Shown here one piece after another: positions 7,287-15,454 of a stretch of 64,000 nt of DNA; positions within the stretch are counted from its first letter, which is position 1, and each line of letters starts with the position of its first letter. The translations under genes were made by a program, and so were the position numbers. Below the pieces are notes generated by a model. The model did no database searches. It was not told the DNA's origin and worked only from the letters and a program-made list of their open reading frames with translations. Source of the DNA: a virus; IMG/VR virus record IMGVR_UViG_3300006846_000001, positions 37,314 to 101,313 of that record, one strand, 5' to 3'.

Positions 7287-8105
7287 CTACCAATCCCAGA
7301 AGGACGCGTGGTGTTTGCGGATGCGCTCAGCGAGGGAGTAGGGCACGACGTGGCGGAAGCCGTGCGCCTCGCCCGTCACGATGTGGCAGATGGGGGCGAT
7401 GACCTCAGCGGGATCAGTAGCACCGCGAAGGTGCGGGTCGTCAGAGGCCGGCCCGGGCTCGTCGAGGGGGTTGCGGTGGCGCAAGTCCCGGGCGGCGATG
7501 GCGGCCCGGTCGAAGCCCGTGTCCAGGAGGCCGGGGTTGATGACGGCCACGCTGATGCCCTGGTCGATACGCTCGACGTGGATGGTCTCGGCGATGCCCT
7601 CGATGGCCCGCTTGGACGCGGCGTAGGCGCCCATCTGCTCCACGGGGATGAGGCCCGAGATGCTCGACATGAACACCAGGCGGCCCCGGGGAGCGTCGCG
7701 GCTCCCGTCGCGCCGGGCGAGGAAGGTGGGCAGGACGGCCCGGGTCAGGGCGTAGGTCCCGAAGACGTTCACGTCGAAGACCTCCCGCATGAGGCTGACG
7801 GGCACGCTCCCGAGGACGCCAGCCTCGATGATCCCGGCGTTGTTGAAGAGGACGTCGACGCGGTGCTGCTCGGCCAGGAGGCCGGCCTGGTTGATGTCAT
7901 CGGTGCGGGTCAAGTCGAGCCGGAAGGGCCGCACATCAAGGGGGCCGGCGTCATGCAACTCGGCCATGTCCAGGAGGTCAGTGACCTGGGGGCGGATCTG
8001 GCAACCGGCGAGGACGGTGTGGCCCAGGGCGCCCAGGGCCAGGGCCACCAAGCGGCCCAGGCCGGATCCGGCGCCGGTCATGAGGATCGTCTTGTGATCG
8101 GTCAC
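7287..8105 (-). CDS. Short-chain dehydrogenase/reductase (SDR)
   Basis: 272 residues from a GTG at 8105 overlapping the stop of the C5 methylase (GTGA). It has the complete SDR signature: cofactor motif TGAGSGLG (residues 10-17), NNAG (88-91), the catalytic Ser near 148, and YAASK (161-165). SDR enzymes carry out NAD(P)-dependent oxidation or reduction of alcohols or ketones in the cytoplasm. The substrate cannot be told. An intact SDR is unusual in a phage, and its coupling to a DNA methylase makes a role in base or sugar modification possible, but that is inference. Confidence 0.8.
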   Translation of the reverse strand: MTDHKTILMTGAGSGLGRLVALALGALGHTVLAGCQIRPQVTDLLDMAELHDAGPLDVRPFRLDLTRTDDINQAGLLAEQHRVDVLFNNAGIIEAGVLGSVPVSLMREVFDVNVFGTYALTRAVLPTFLARRDGSRDAPRGRLVFMSSISGLIPVEQMGAYAASKRAIEGIAETIHVERIDQGISVAVINPGLLDTGFDRAAIAARDLRHRNPLDEPGPASDDPHLRGATDPAEVIAPICHIVTGEAHGFRHVVPYSLAERIRKHHASFWDW

Positions 8106-9751
8106 GCTGCCTCCATGGCCTGTACGACGCGGCCGACGATCCATTGCATCTTGGGGTGCGGGACGGCGTTGCCGGCGAGTTTGATCTGGTGCTTCTTCGG
8201 GAGGTCGGTGGGGATGTAGCCCGGGGGGAATGCTTGGAAGCCGGCGATCTCGGGGGGTTCCAGCATCCGGTATAGGCAGGCGTCAATGGCCTCCTCGAGG
8301 GTGGCCCGGTCCCGTGGGGTGAGGAGGGCCCACGCGTCCTTCGTGAGGATGGTGCCCACCGGGCCGTCCGTGGGTAGGGCCAGGCCGGTCCGGTTGTAGG
8401 GCAGGAGGAGGCTCTGGGCGGCCGTGCTCGTCAAGGTGCGGGCCGGCTCGTCGACGGAGGTGACCATCTCGGCGCCGCCGCGGTTGTTGCGCATGAGGAG
8501 GGCGTGGCGGTTCCCGGAGGTGGTGATGGTCCCGATGGGCTGGTCGGTGGAGCGCGCCGTGTTGTGGGGGTTGTTGGCGATGACCAGCCCGTCAGGTGGC
8601 GGCCCGAGGAGGGCGTGGTGGGTTCCGCCTGCCGTCACGGTGGGTGCTGGGCCGGATGTGGGCCATGCTCGGCCGTTGTTGCGCGACGGGATGATCATCG
8701 GTTCCAGGAGCGCGGGCCGGTCGTCTGACGCGGCGACGGTCCACATGGGCTCCTGCACGCTGCGGGTGCGGCAGTTGTCTGAGCCGCCGTGGTGGGACTG
8801 GACGAGGTAGGGATGCGGCTCCACGAGGGCGTGGGTGGCCGTGGTCGACACGACGGTCAGCGGCTCTGATACGGGGTGGGAGCGGTTGCCGGGGGTGCGC
8901 TCATGAACGTGCCCGGCGCCGGCCGTGACGAGGGGCACCCACCCGTGTTTCACGAGGCCGGCGGCTACCCGAAAGCGGGTGTTGGGGACGAGGGCTTTCT
9001 TGCGGCCGCCGATGGGCTCGGATGGGAGGCGGAAGTCGATCACGTCAGTGGCGGGGCGCACGGGGGGCTCAGCGGGCTTGCCGCAGCGGATGCACGCCCA
9101 GAACCACTGTTGGCGGTAGCGGCCTACCGTCCGGCCGTTCTTCCAGGCTTGGCGCACGGTGGTGGCCACGTCGCAGCGGGGGCAGTGGGCGGGGAGCTCC
9201 AGCTCCAGGTTGGGGCGGAGGCCCGGCCGCCAGAAGACCATGTAGACCCGGTCCCGGCTCTGGGGGATGCCGAAGTGCATGGCGTTGTGGGAGAGGATGG
9301 CGTGCTCGTAGCCGAGGTCCTTCATGGCCTGGAGCCACGACGGGAACAGGACCCAGCGGGTCACCTCCACCACGTTCTCCACGATGACGGCCGCGTAGAT
9401 CATCTGCTCAGCGAAGCGCACGACGTCCCACATCGTGGCCCGGGAGCGTTCGGCGGCCGGGTCGGGGGCGTCCCACAGGGTGGGGTCCTGACGCCGGCGT
9501 GAGACGCCGCGGGCTTGGGAGTGGTTCACGCATTCGGGTGACGCGATGAGGATGTCGGTCCTGGGCCAGCGGCGGGGGTCGACGCCGGAGATGTCGGCCA
9601 GGTCGTGGGCGGCGTTGGGGAAGTTGGCCTGGTGAACGTCGATGGCCACCTCCCAGTGGTTGGCGGCCATCACCAGCTCGACGCCGGCGCCGGAGGCTCC
9701 CAGGCTGGAGCCTCCGGCGCCGCAGAACATGTCGGTGGCCGTGATCGTCAC
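8102..9751 (-). CDS. DNA cytosine-C5 methyltransferase with repeated recognition region
   Basis: 549 residues, GTG start coupled to the upstream gene. Motif I DMFCGAGGSSLG (residues 7-18), motif IV SPEC (71-74) with the catalytic Cys74, an ENV motif VI, QSRDR motif VIII, and AGNAV motif IX are present in order. Between motifs VIII and IX are about six copies of a degenerate unit with a core like P..TVT...HALL, forming an extended target-recognition region. It would methylate cytosines in phage DNA against host restriction. No cognate endonuclease is seen beside it. Confidence 0.85.
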   Translation of the reverse strand: MTITATDMFCGAGGSSLGASGAGVELVMAANHWEVAIDVHQANFPNAAHDLADISGVDPRRWPRTDILIASPECVNHSQARGVSRRRQDPTLWDAPDPAAERSRATMWDVVRFAEQMIYAAVIVENVVEVTRWVLFPSWLQAMKDLGYEHAILSHNAMHFGIPQSRDRVYMVFWRPGLRPNLELELPAHCPRCDVATTVRQAWKNGRTVGRYRQQWFWACIRCGKPAEPPVRPATDVIDFRLPSEPIGGRKKALVPNTRFRVAAGLVKHGWVPLVTAGAGHVHERTPGNRSHPVSEPLTVVSTTATHALVEPHPYLVQSHHGGSDNCRTRSVQEPMWTVAASDDRPALLEPMIIPSRNNGRAWPTSGPAPTVTAGGTHHALLGPPPDGLVIANNPHNTARSTDQPIGTITTSGNRHALLMRNNRGGAEMVTSVDEPARTLTSTAAQSLLLPYNRTGLALPTDGPVGTILTKDAWALLTPRDRATLEEAIDACLYRMLEPPEIAGFQAFPPGYIPTDLPKKHQIKLAGNAVPHPKMQWIVGRVVQAMEAA

Positions 9752-9957
9752 TGATCCTCAGCTTCCACGGTGGCCCGGTACGACTCGGCCGCCGCCCTCG
9801 TGGCCTCGATGTTGATCTTGGCCATGCGCTCGGCGTGGTTGCGGCGGTTGTACTTCAGGCATCCGATCGTCACGGAGGCGACTGACACGGCGGCGGAGGC
9901 GGCCCAGGCGGCCATGGCCCACGCGTCGTAAACGTTGGTCGCGGTGGCGGTGATCAC
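9748..9957 (-). CDS. Small single-pass membrane protein
   Basis: 69 residues from a GTG at 9957 (GTGA). One hydrophobic segment at about residues 11-33 is followed by a charged helical tail (NRRNHAERMAKIN...). The layout resembles small phage spanin-like or exclusion proteins, but it lies in the non-lysis region. Function unknown. Confidence 0.5.
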   Translation of the reverse strand: MITATATNVYDAWAMAAWAASAAVSVASVTIGCLKYNRRNHAERMAKINIEATRAAAESYRATVEAEDQ

Positions 9958-10586
9958 AGCTCGTGCTTCCTTTCCTGGATGACCTGGTACCGCACGTACG
10001 CCACGATGCCCTCGGGGTAGCGGTCCATGATGCGGCCCAGGCGGGCCAGAGACTCGGGGGTCTCTTGGCGGTCGAAGCGCTGGGCCTGGCGCCCCTCGAA
10101 GTCTCGGATGTCCACGAGCTGGAGGAGGGGCTGGATCTCGCCGATCTCGAGGAGGTCCGTCACGGTCCCAGCGATGCCCGGACAGCCGAGGGCCGCCCAG
10201 CGGGCGCAGGGCTCGCAGCACGGCGGCTCGATCAGGTACTGGCCTCCGTGGTTGTCGGTGGTCTCCACGAGGCCGGGGTGGTTGGGCAGGAAGCCGTGCT
10301 CGTGGATCTCATCGCCGCAGATTTGGCAGACGCCGTGGAGGACGGCGCGGCGCTGGCGCTCGGCGTTCATGACCCCGAAGACGGGCGTGCCCCGTCCGGG
10401 CCGGCCCTTCGTGAAGTAGGCGACCCGACCGACTAGGGGGTCGTAGCGGACGGTGCTCTGACCCTCACTCGACCAGGACGCCACCCACGGGACGGGCAGG
10501 CCCCGGCGGATGGGCAGGTGCTGGAGGAAGGTCGGGATGGGTGGCCGGGGGTGCGGGCCCCGACGCGGCGGGGATGGGGTGCTCAC
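9954..10586 (-). CDS. Hypothetical protein with CxxC zinc site
   Basis: 210 residues from a GTG at 10586 coupled to the gene upstream. A Pro-rich N-terminus is followed by CQICGDEIHEHG and CCEPCARW (about residues 91-130), a probable four-cysteine zinc knuckle, and a helical C-terminus. Its context is the second gene of the operon driven by the promoter at 11042. Confidence 0.55.
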   Translation of the reverse strand: MSTPSPPRRGPHPRPPIPTFLQHLPIRRGLPVPWVASWSSEGQSTVRYDPLVGRVAYFTKGRPGRGTPVFGVMNAERQRRAVLHGVCQICGDEIHEHGFLPNHPGLVETTDNHGGQYLIEPPCCEPCARWAALGCPGIAGTVTDLLEIGEIQPLLQLVDIRDFEGRQAQRFDRQETPESLARLGRIMDRYPEGIVAYVRYQVIQERKHEL

Positions 10587-11041
10587 GGCCGCAGGAGCCA
10601 CTCGTTGATGGCGGCGAGTGTCCCGCGGCGCAGGTGCGGGGGTTGGCGGCGCATGATGTCACGCAGGCCGTGGAGTGTGATGGCGCCGATGTCGCCGTTG
10701 TCCCGGGCGAGGCGAGCGGCGGCCTGGTTGGCGCTGACCTCCTGCTCGGCGGCCATGGCCTCGGCGCGCCAGCGGTTCATGTCCTCAGCGTCATCGTGCA
10801 TGCCGGCATAGCGGACCGAGTCGAAGTTGGCCGAGATGCGGCCCTCTTCACGGTGCCAGACGGTGAGTGTGTAGCGGCCTCCGATGGCGGGGTGGCGTAT
10901 GACCTTCCCGTTGAAGGCCCGGCTCTTGCCGCTCGGATCGAGGAACACGTGGGCCGGCTTGCCATCCTCGTAGCCGCCGCGGCGGCCGATGTACGTCCAG
11001 GTCTCAGTGGTGCCCTCATCAGGGTCAGTGGTGGTGCTCAT
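10583..11041 (-). CDS. Hypothetical protein, operator-controlled
   Basis: 152 residues. The ATG at 11041 is chosen because a strong promoter ends 7 bases upstream; a longer open frame to 11398 lies inside the neighbouring gene. The N-terminus MST is shared by nearly all genes behind this promoter type. N-terminal half beta-rich, C-terminal half helical. No family recognised. It leads the run that includes the C5 methylase and SDR. Confidence 0.6.
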   Translation of the reverse strand: MSTTTDPDEGTTETWTYIGRRGGYEDGKPAHVFLDPSGKSRAFNGKVIRHPAIGGRYTLTVWHREEGRISANFDSVRYAGMHDDAEDMNRWRAEAMAAEQEVSANQAAARLARDNGDIGAITLHGLRDIMRRQPPHLRRGTLAAINEWLLRP

Positions 11042-11078
11042 ACCGAGGACACTAACCCGGGTTAGCGGGGCGTGTCTA
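11042..11078 (-). promoter_or_regulatory. Operator-promoter (perfect palindrome)
   Basis: Minus strand: TAGACA (-35), 18-bp spacer holding CTAACCCGGGTTAG (11052-11065), TAGTGT (-10), then 7 bases (CCTCGGT) to the ATG. Predicted leaderless start. Confidence 0.8.
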
Positions 11079-11688
11079 GTGGGGCGTCGACGGGGAGGCG
11101 TGGATTCACAGCCTCGTCGTGGATGCCCTGGCGCTGGAGGTCCCACAGCGCCTCGCCGAGGGGGGAGCGGGTCAACTCGGAGCGGACCTCCCGCTCCCGG
11201 GCGGCCTCGCCCCACACGTGGCGGCAGGATCGGCAGAACAGGAACCACTTCGTGCCGTGGTCCGCCGTCTGGTAGGACACGGCGCGGCGGGTGGGGTCGT
11301 CCTGTTGGTAGACGGCGCGGCAGGCGGGGCAGGCCACGACTTGGAGGTGGCGGCGGCCGGCGCAGTCGGCGGGGCCGTGGAGGGGGCGGGGCATCCACCC
11401 GGGGAGGGGGATCATGCCGTCGTAGCTGGCCTCGATGAGGCGCACATCGCAGCCTGCGTGGCCGAGGGTGATGACGGCGCCCGTGTCCCAGCCGCCGGTC
11501 TGGGCGTCGTAGAAGGGCACGTCCCCGATGCTGTAGCCGTCAAACCAGCGGGTCCAGTCGTCGCGGGCGGTGGCGGCGTTGGCCTTGGGGCGGCCGGGGT
11601 AGCTGCGTTGTGTGATCGTCTTGGCGATGACGAGGGTGGGGCCGATGACCTCGCAGGTGTTGCAGGCCAGCACGAGGCGGGTCGTCAC
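11062..11688 (-). CDS. Hypothetical zinc-ribbon protein
   Basis: 208 residues from a GTG at 11688. Cysteine pairs CNTC (9-12), CPAC (about 125) and CRSC (about 157) suggest one or two zinc ribbons. The stop lies in the operator of the next gene. Function unknown. Confidence 0.55.
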   Translation of the reverse strand: MTTRLVLACNTCEVIGPTLVIAKTITQRSYPGRPKANAATARDDWTRWFDGYSIGDVPFYDAQTGGWDTGAVITLGHAGCDVRLIEASYDGMIPLPGWMPRPLHGPADCAGRRHLQVVACPACRAVYQQDDPTRRAVSYQTADHGTKWFLFCRSCRHVWGEAAREREVRSELTRSPLGEALWDLQRQGIHDEAVNPRLPVDAPLDTPR

Positions 11689-11978
11689 AGGATGCTCCCA
11701 ACGGGCTTGCGGTCAAGGCCGCGGATGGTGTTGTTGTAGCGGGCGTCGAGGTCGGCGCACATGTCCCACACGTCGATCATGTCGGGGGCGCCGCGGGCGT
11801 GGCGTTGGCCGGGGTAGCAGTCGCGGCAGGCGGGCCAGTCGCGGGCCTCGTCGAAGTCCACGACGGTCACGGTCCGGCCGCAGCGGGCCCGGTCGGTGGG
11901 CGCCCCCGTCGGTTGGTTGACGGCGTGGACGCGGTCGATGTTGCCGCGCAGGGCCAGGGCATGGGCGAGGGTGCTCAC
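11685..11978 (-). CDS. Hypothetical protein, 97 aa, CxxC
   Basis: GTG start at 11978. A CGRT...CRDC arrangement at residues 33-54 resembles the short zinc-binding domain found in many small actinophage proteins. A TACCCT sequence 7 bases upstream of the GTG may be a weak -10 box, but the upstream region is also part of a hairpin. Confidence 0.5.
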   Translation of the reverse strand: MSTLAHALALRGNIDRVHAVNQPTGAPTDRARCGRTVTVVDFDEARDWPACRDCYPGQRHARGAPDMIDVWDMCADLDARYNNTIRGLDRKPVGSIL

Positions 11979-11993
11979 GGGGGTAAGGGTACG

Positions 11994-12030
11994 TCCGGGC
12001 CGGGGCGCCGAAGGGGGGCCCCGGCCCGGA
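11994..12030 (-). terminator. Hairpin terminator, 13-bp stem
   Basis: TCCGGGCCGGGGC (11994-12006) pairs perfectly with 12018-12030 around an 11-base loop, just 3 bp downstream of the stop of the gene at 12033. No U-tract, as is common in GC-rich phages. Confidence 0.6.
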
Positions 12031-12032
12031 GA

Positions 12033-13373
12033 TCAGTCGCTCACCCGGGGGGCCGCGGTGGTGCCGGCGGCCTTCCACGCGTCGATGGCGGAGCGAAGGC
12101 GGCCGCGCTTGCGGGGACTGGGGCCGAGGGAGGAGCGGGGCATGGACGGGTCTGGGCGGGTGACGATGGCCGGCGTCCCGCCGGATGTGCGGCGGCTCGG
12201 CGGCTCAGACGGATCGTGGGGCATGGGGATCAGGCCCATGGCCGCGGTGGGGGCCTGCGGCTCGGGGAGGATCTCGACGCCGGTGATGTCGCCCGTCATG
12301 TCAGCGTCACCGTTGCCGGGCCGGCCCTTGCGGTCGTAGAAGCCCTCGAACTCCTCGGTCGCCTCCCTGGGGGCGGGGCGGGCAGTGACGGGCGGAGCGG
12401 GCACGTGGGCCTGGCGTGCGGCCCCCTCAGCCTCAGGGTGCCACTCGTTGGCGTTGGTGAAGCCCAGGGCGCCGATCAGCTCCTGAGCGGCGGTGAGCCA
12501 GTCGAACCATCGCCAGCCGGCCACCGCGGGCAGGCGGCCGCCGTTGGGATCCACGAAGTCTCGGGTCTCCCGGAAGGCGGCGATGGCCTCGACGAGTATC
12601 TCGACGAGGGCTTCCTCGCGGGCGAGGGGGTGTTGGCCCGTCAGCTCTCGGGCGATGATGCCCTGGAGCCACCGGACGTCCGCGGCGTCTACATGCTGGT
12701 TTTCGCCGTTCGGTGTGACGAACAGGGCGTAGGGCGGGGAGGTGCTGCCCTCGGGGAAGCCGAAGGACTCGACCGTCCAGCCGGTGCGGGTCGGGCGGCC
12801 GTGCCCGTCGGTGGGGCAGTTGGGGCACGCCACCTCGATATAGAAGCCCTCCTCGCCGTTGTTCAGCGGCATCGGGTTGGGCAGGCCGGGCGACCACGGG
12901 TAGGCGGTGAAGTCACCCTCCCAGACGTGGGCGCTGTCCCGGCGGGCTTCGAGGGTCACCCACCAGCCGCGCACCTCAGGGCGGTAGTCGCGTAGCGCCT
13001 CGACGGCCGCCTCGATGAGGCCGGCCCGGTTGGCGCCGGGGACCACGAACGTCACCCGTCCTGACAGTTGGGCCACCGGCGCCGGGGCGGCCGTCAGGAG
13101 GCCGGCGGCCTCGTCGCTGATGCGCTGCTCCTCCCTGTCGAGGAGGGACGAGATGGCGGAGCGGACCTCGGTCTCATCGACGCTGGGGTCGACGGGGGGC
13201 AGCCCGTCGAGGACGTCGCCCGTCGCCTCAGCGGCGGGCACCCGGTCGCGCTCGTCGCCGGGGAGGTCGAAGTCGTCCGGGTCGTGGTCCGGGCTGGGCG
13301 GGTCCTCGAACGTGCCGACGGTCGTAGTGTCCAGCTCGGGGACGGGCGGGGTGCCCTTGGGGGGCGTGGGCAT
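12033..13373 (-). CDS. Hypothetical protein, 446 aa
   Basis: ATG at 13373 with a GGAG site upstream. An acidic, probably disordered first 70 residues precede a folded domain (about 75-330) with a CPNCPTDGHG zinc half-site near residue 183 and Trp-rich segments. The C-terminal 110 residues are Pro/Arg-rich and disordered. No family recognised. It is flanked downstream by a strong hairpin, so it ends a transcription unit. Confidence 0.6.
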   Translation of the reverse strand: MPTPPKGTPPVPELDTTTVGTFEDPPSPDHDPDDFDLPGDERDRVPAAEATGDVLDGLPPVDPSVDETEVRSAISSLLDREEQRISDEAAGLLTAAPAPVAQLSGRVTFVVPGANRAGLIEAAVEALRDYRPEVRGWWVTLEARRDSAHVWEGDFTAYPWSPGLPNPMPLNNGEEGFYIEVACPNCPTDGHGRPTRTGWTVESFGFPEGSTSPPYALFVTPNGENQHVDAADVRWLQGIIARELTGQHPLAREEALVEILVEAIAAFRETRDFVDPNGGRLPAVAGWRWFDWLTAAQELIGALGFTNANEWHPEAEGAARQAHVPAPPVTARPAPREATEEFEGFYDRKGRPGNGDADMTGDITGVEILPEPQAPTAAMGLIPMPHDPSEPPSRRTSGGTPAIVTRPDPSMPRSSLGPSPRKRGRLRSAIDAWKAAGTTAAPRVSD

Positions 13374-13417
13374 GGCAGGGGGCTCCTTCGGTGATCGATG
13401 GCGTCCAGGGGCTGGGG

Positions 13418-13993
13418 TCAGCCCTTGGCGGCGTCGGCCTGGCGGGCCAGGGTGTCGGCCAGGAGGGTGGCGGCGTGGTTGGTGAGGGCGTCCTTGATCT
13501 GGGCCTTGCCCTTGTCCAGAGCACCGCGCAGCTCGGCCGTCAGGGTGCGGTCGAGGGCCTCGTTGATGATCTGGGTGATGCGGGTCTGGCGGCCGCCGCG
13601 GGAGGTGCTGACGGACTCACCGAGCCACGCCTCGCCCTTCGCCGCGATCAGGTCGGTGAGGGTCGTGGCCTCACAGACGCCCTCGCCCATGCGGTTGGTG
13701 GGCTGGATGGCCCGAGTCAACGCGTCCGCCAGGATGGGCTCGAGGAGCTTGGCCAGCAACTCGTCTCGGATCTGGCCGATGCGGTGGGTCAGACCGGTCC
13801 ACATGGACTTGTCCTGGGTGGCCTGCTCGATGAGGGCGGCGATGACGCCGTCAAGGACCAGGTCCTCAAGGGTGGCCGGCTCGTCGTAGTGCTCCTCGTA
13901 GGGCCCGTCGCTGGTGTAGGTCACGACGCGGCGGCGCCGGGACAGGGCCTGGTCGAGGTTGACGGTGACCTGGACGGTGATGGGCTCGGTCAA
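13418..13993 (-). CDS. Hypothetical helical protein, TTG start, coupled to a mini-ORF
   Basis: 191 residues from a TTG at 13993 that overlaps the stop of a 12-codon ORF (TTGA). It begins with a beta strand (PITVQVTVNLDQ) and is otherwise helical, with repeated acidic/Ala segments. Translation probably depends on the upstream mini-ORF. No family recognised. Confidence 0.55.
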   Translation of the reverse strand: MTEPITVQVTVNLDQALSRRRRVVTYTSDGPYEEHYDEPATLEDLVLDGVIAALIEQATQDKSMWTGLTHRIGQIRDELLAKLLEPILADALTRAIQPTNRMGEGVCEATTLTDLIAAKGEAWLGESVSTSRGGRQTRITQIINEALDRTLTAELRGALDKGKAQIKDALTNHAATLLADTLARQADAAKG

Positions 13994-14028
13994 CCCTCGT
14001 CCTCCATCATCCGGTTGAGGTTGGGCAT
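13990..14028 (-). CDS. 12-codon leader ORF (MPNLNRMMEDEG)
   Basis: ATG at 14028 preceded by a good AGGAG Shine-Dalgarno; ends in a TGA that overlaps the TTG start of the next gene. The gene behind it has a poor start codon, so the mini-ORF looks like a translational coupler rather than a product gene. Confidence 0.45.
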   Translation of the reverse strand: MPNLNRMMEDEG

Positions 14029-14143
14029 GGCTCTCCTAGGGGTTGGGGTGGTGGTTGGAGAACGGGCCGGCCGCCGCCCGGCCCTGAGCACGAGGCCATG
14101 TGGGCGGCGGCCGGTCGCACCGCGAGGAGTCCCGGTGCGAGGG

Positions 14144-14180
14144 TGGGAGGCCCCAGCCGGCAGCAGGCCGGGGCCTCCCA
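14144..14180 (-). terminator. Hairpin terminator, 11-bp stem
   Basis: TGGGAGGCCCC (14144-14154) pairs with GGGGCCTCCCA (14170-14180), 4 bp after the stop of the DUF932 gene. Confidence 0.6.
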
Positions 14181-14184
14181 TGAG

Positions 14185-15372
14185 CTACGCAGCGGCGGCG
14201 GCCAACTCCAGCGATCGCACAGCGTCAGCCTCCATGGCGTGGGCCGTGTCGGCGTTGAGTTGCTGCTGTGCCGCGGCGGTGACGGCGTGCATCACGCCAC
14301 CGGCGGTGCGGACGCCGCCGTCCATGAACATGGAGAAGACGGATTCGCGCTGGGCGTCGGTGTAGAGGAGGCTCTTGGCCACGTGCTCGATGACGGCGGC
14401 CGGCTCATCGACGGGCGTGCCGGCCAACTCGTTCAGCTCGGCGACCTTGCGCTTCACGTACTCGGCGTCGAGGAAGGTGCGGACGACGTCGGTGGTCTCG
14501 GCCTTGACGAGGGCCAGGTAGGCGATCTGCGTCTCGCGGCTGGGCTCGACGATGCCGGTGTCGGGCTTGCCGCCGCCGAGGTGGACCTTGCGGAACACGT
14601 CGCGCGTCATGGTCATGCCGTTGCCGCAAATCTGGACGGTGAGCTGGGGCGTCAGGGTGTAGGCGCCGCCGCCCGTCTCGCTGTTCGTCAGGACGAACCC
14701 GGCGAAGACGGTGGGGTTCTCGTCGCCCGTCTGGCCGCTGTAGGGCGACCGGTATCCGGCGAGTAGCTCGGGGGCGGCGATGGCCACGGAGGGGGCCTGG
14801 ATCTTGACGTACATGCGCGACTCGGTGAGGTCGCACTGCCCGACTTGGACCTCCAGCCCGGAGGACTGGACGGCGTCGAGGGCGGTGACGAGGACGTCGA
14901 GGTGGTCGATGATGCCGTAGCCCTGGGATAGGACGGCCCGGAGGATGCCCTTGCCCTCGTCGCCGCGGAAGGTCCGCAGGAGCCAGGGCTTCGTGAGGGG
15001 GTCGCCGCCCTCGGTGTAGCCGGCGCACCAGCCGTTCGCTGCGGCGCCTAGGGGGCTGCGGCCGTGCAACATGCCATTGACGGCCACATCGAAGATGTCG
15101 GGGCGCTGGTCGCGGAGGGCCCGCAGGTAGGGGGCGGGGGTGTTGATGCGCTCGGCGAGGCCGCCGATGGCCGTGTCGGTGATGACGTAGGTCCCGTCGG
15201 CCATGGTCACCCCGTCGGCGGTGATCTGCGGGTCGACGCCGGTGATCGTCAGGTTGCCCTCGTGGGCGGCGATGAGGCCGCCGTGGGCTATGACGTCGAC
15301 CTTGCGGGTGTGCTGCTCCTGGAGGAGTTGACTCAGCTCTGCCAGGCCCTGGTTGCGGAGGTCGGTGTGCAT
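14185..15372 (-). CDS. DUF932 family protein
   Basis: 395 residues. The order of conserved segments (N-terminal helix, GGLAERINTPAPYLR, a long central alpha/beta domain with RAVLSQGYGIIDH, and ICGNGMTM near residue 248) matches DUF932, a family common in phages and plasmids whose role is unknown; some members sit beside recombination genes. It has its own operator-type promoter about 50 bp upstream, a proper Shine-Dalgarno (AAGGGGAA), and a terminator behind it. It is therefore an independent unit transcribed with a leader, unlike the leaderless genes. Confidence 0.75.
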   Translation of the reverse strand: MHTDLRNQGLAELSQLLQEQHTRKVDVIAHGGLIAAHEGNLTITGVDPQITADGVTMADGTYVITDTAIGGLAERINTPAPYLRALRDQRPDIFDVAVNGMLHGRSPLGAAANGWCAGYTEGGDPLTKPWLLRTFRGDEGKGILRAVLSQGYGIIDHLDVLVTALDAVQSSGLEVQVGQCDLTESRMYVKIQAPSVAIAAPELLAGYRSPYSGQTGDENPTVFAGFVLTNSETGGGAYTLTPQLTVQICGNGMTMTRDVFRKVHLGGGKPDTGIVEPSRETQIAYLALVKAETTDVVRTFLDAEYVKRKVAELNELAGTPVDEPAAVIEHVAKSLLYTDAQRESVFSMFMDGGVRTAGGVMHAVTAAAQQQLNADTAHAMEADAVRSLELAAAAA

Positions 15373-15419
15373 GCTCAGATTCCCCTTCTCGAGGCCCCGG
15401 GTGGGGTCCGGGGCCGCTG

Positions 15420-15454
15420 CGGGGAACCTTACCCGGGTTAGTGCGGGGTGTCTA
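15420..15454 (-). promoter_or_regulatory. Operator-promoter of the DUF932 gene
   Basis: Minus strand: TAGACA (-35), 17-bp spacer with the palindrome variant CTAACCCGGGTAAG (15428-15441), TAAGGT (-10). The start codon is about 50 bp further on, so this copy drives a leadered mRNA. Confidence 0.65.

Noticed and set aside
10583-11398. Longer 271-codon version of the operator-controlled gene
   Set aside because: The extension runs through the promoter, operator and the upstream gene in another frame and is Pro/Arg-rich.
11799-12995. Plus-strand 398-codon frame
   Set aside because: Lies across several minus-strand genes and a terminator; shadow.
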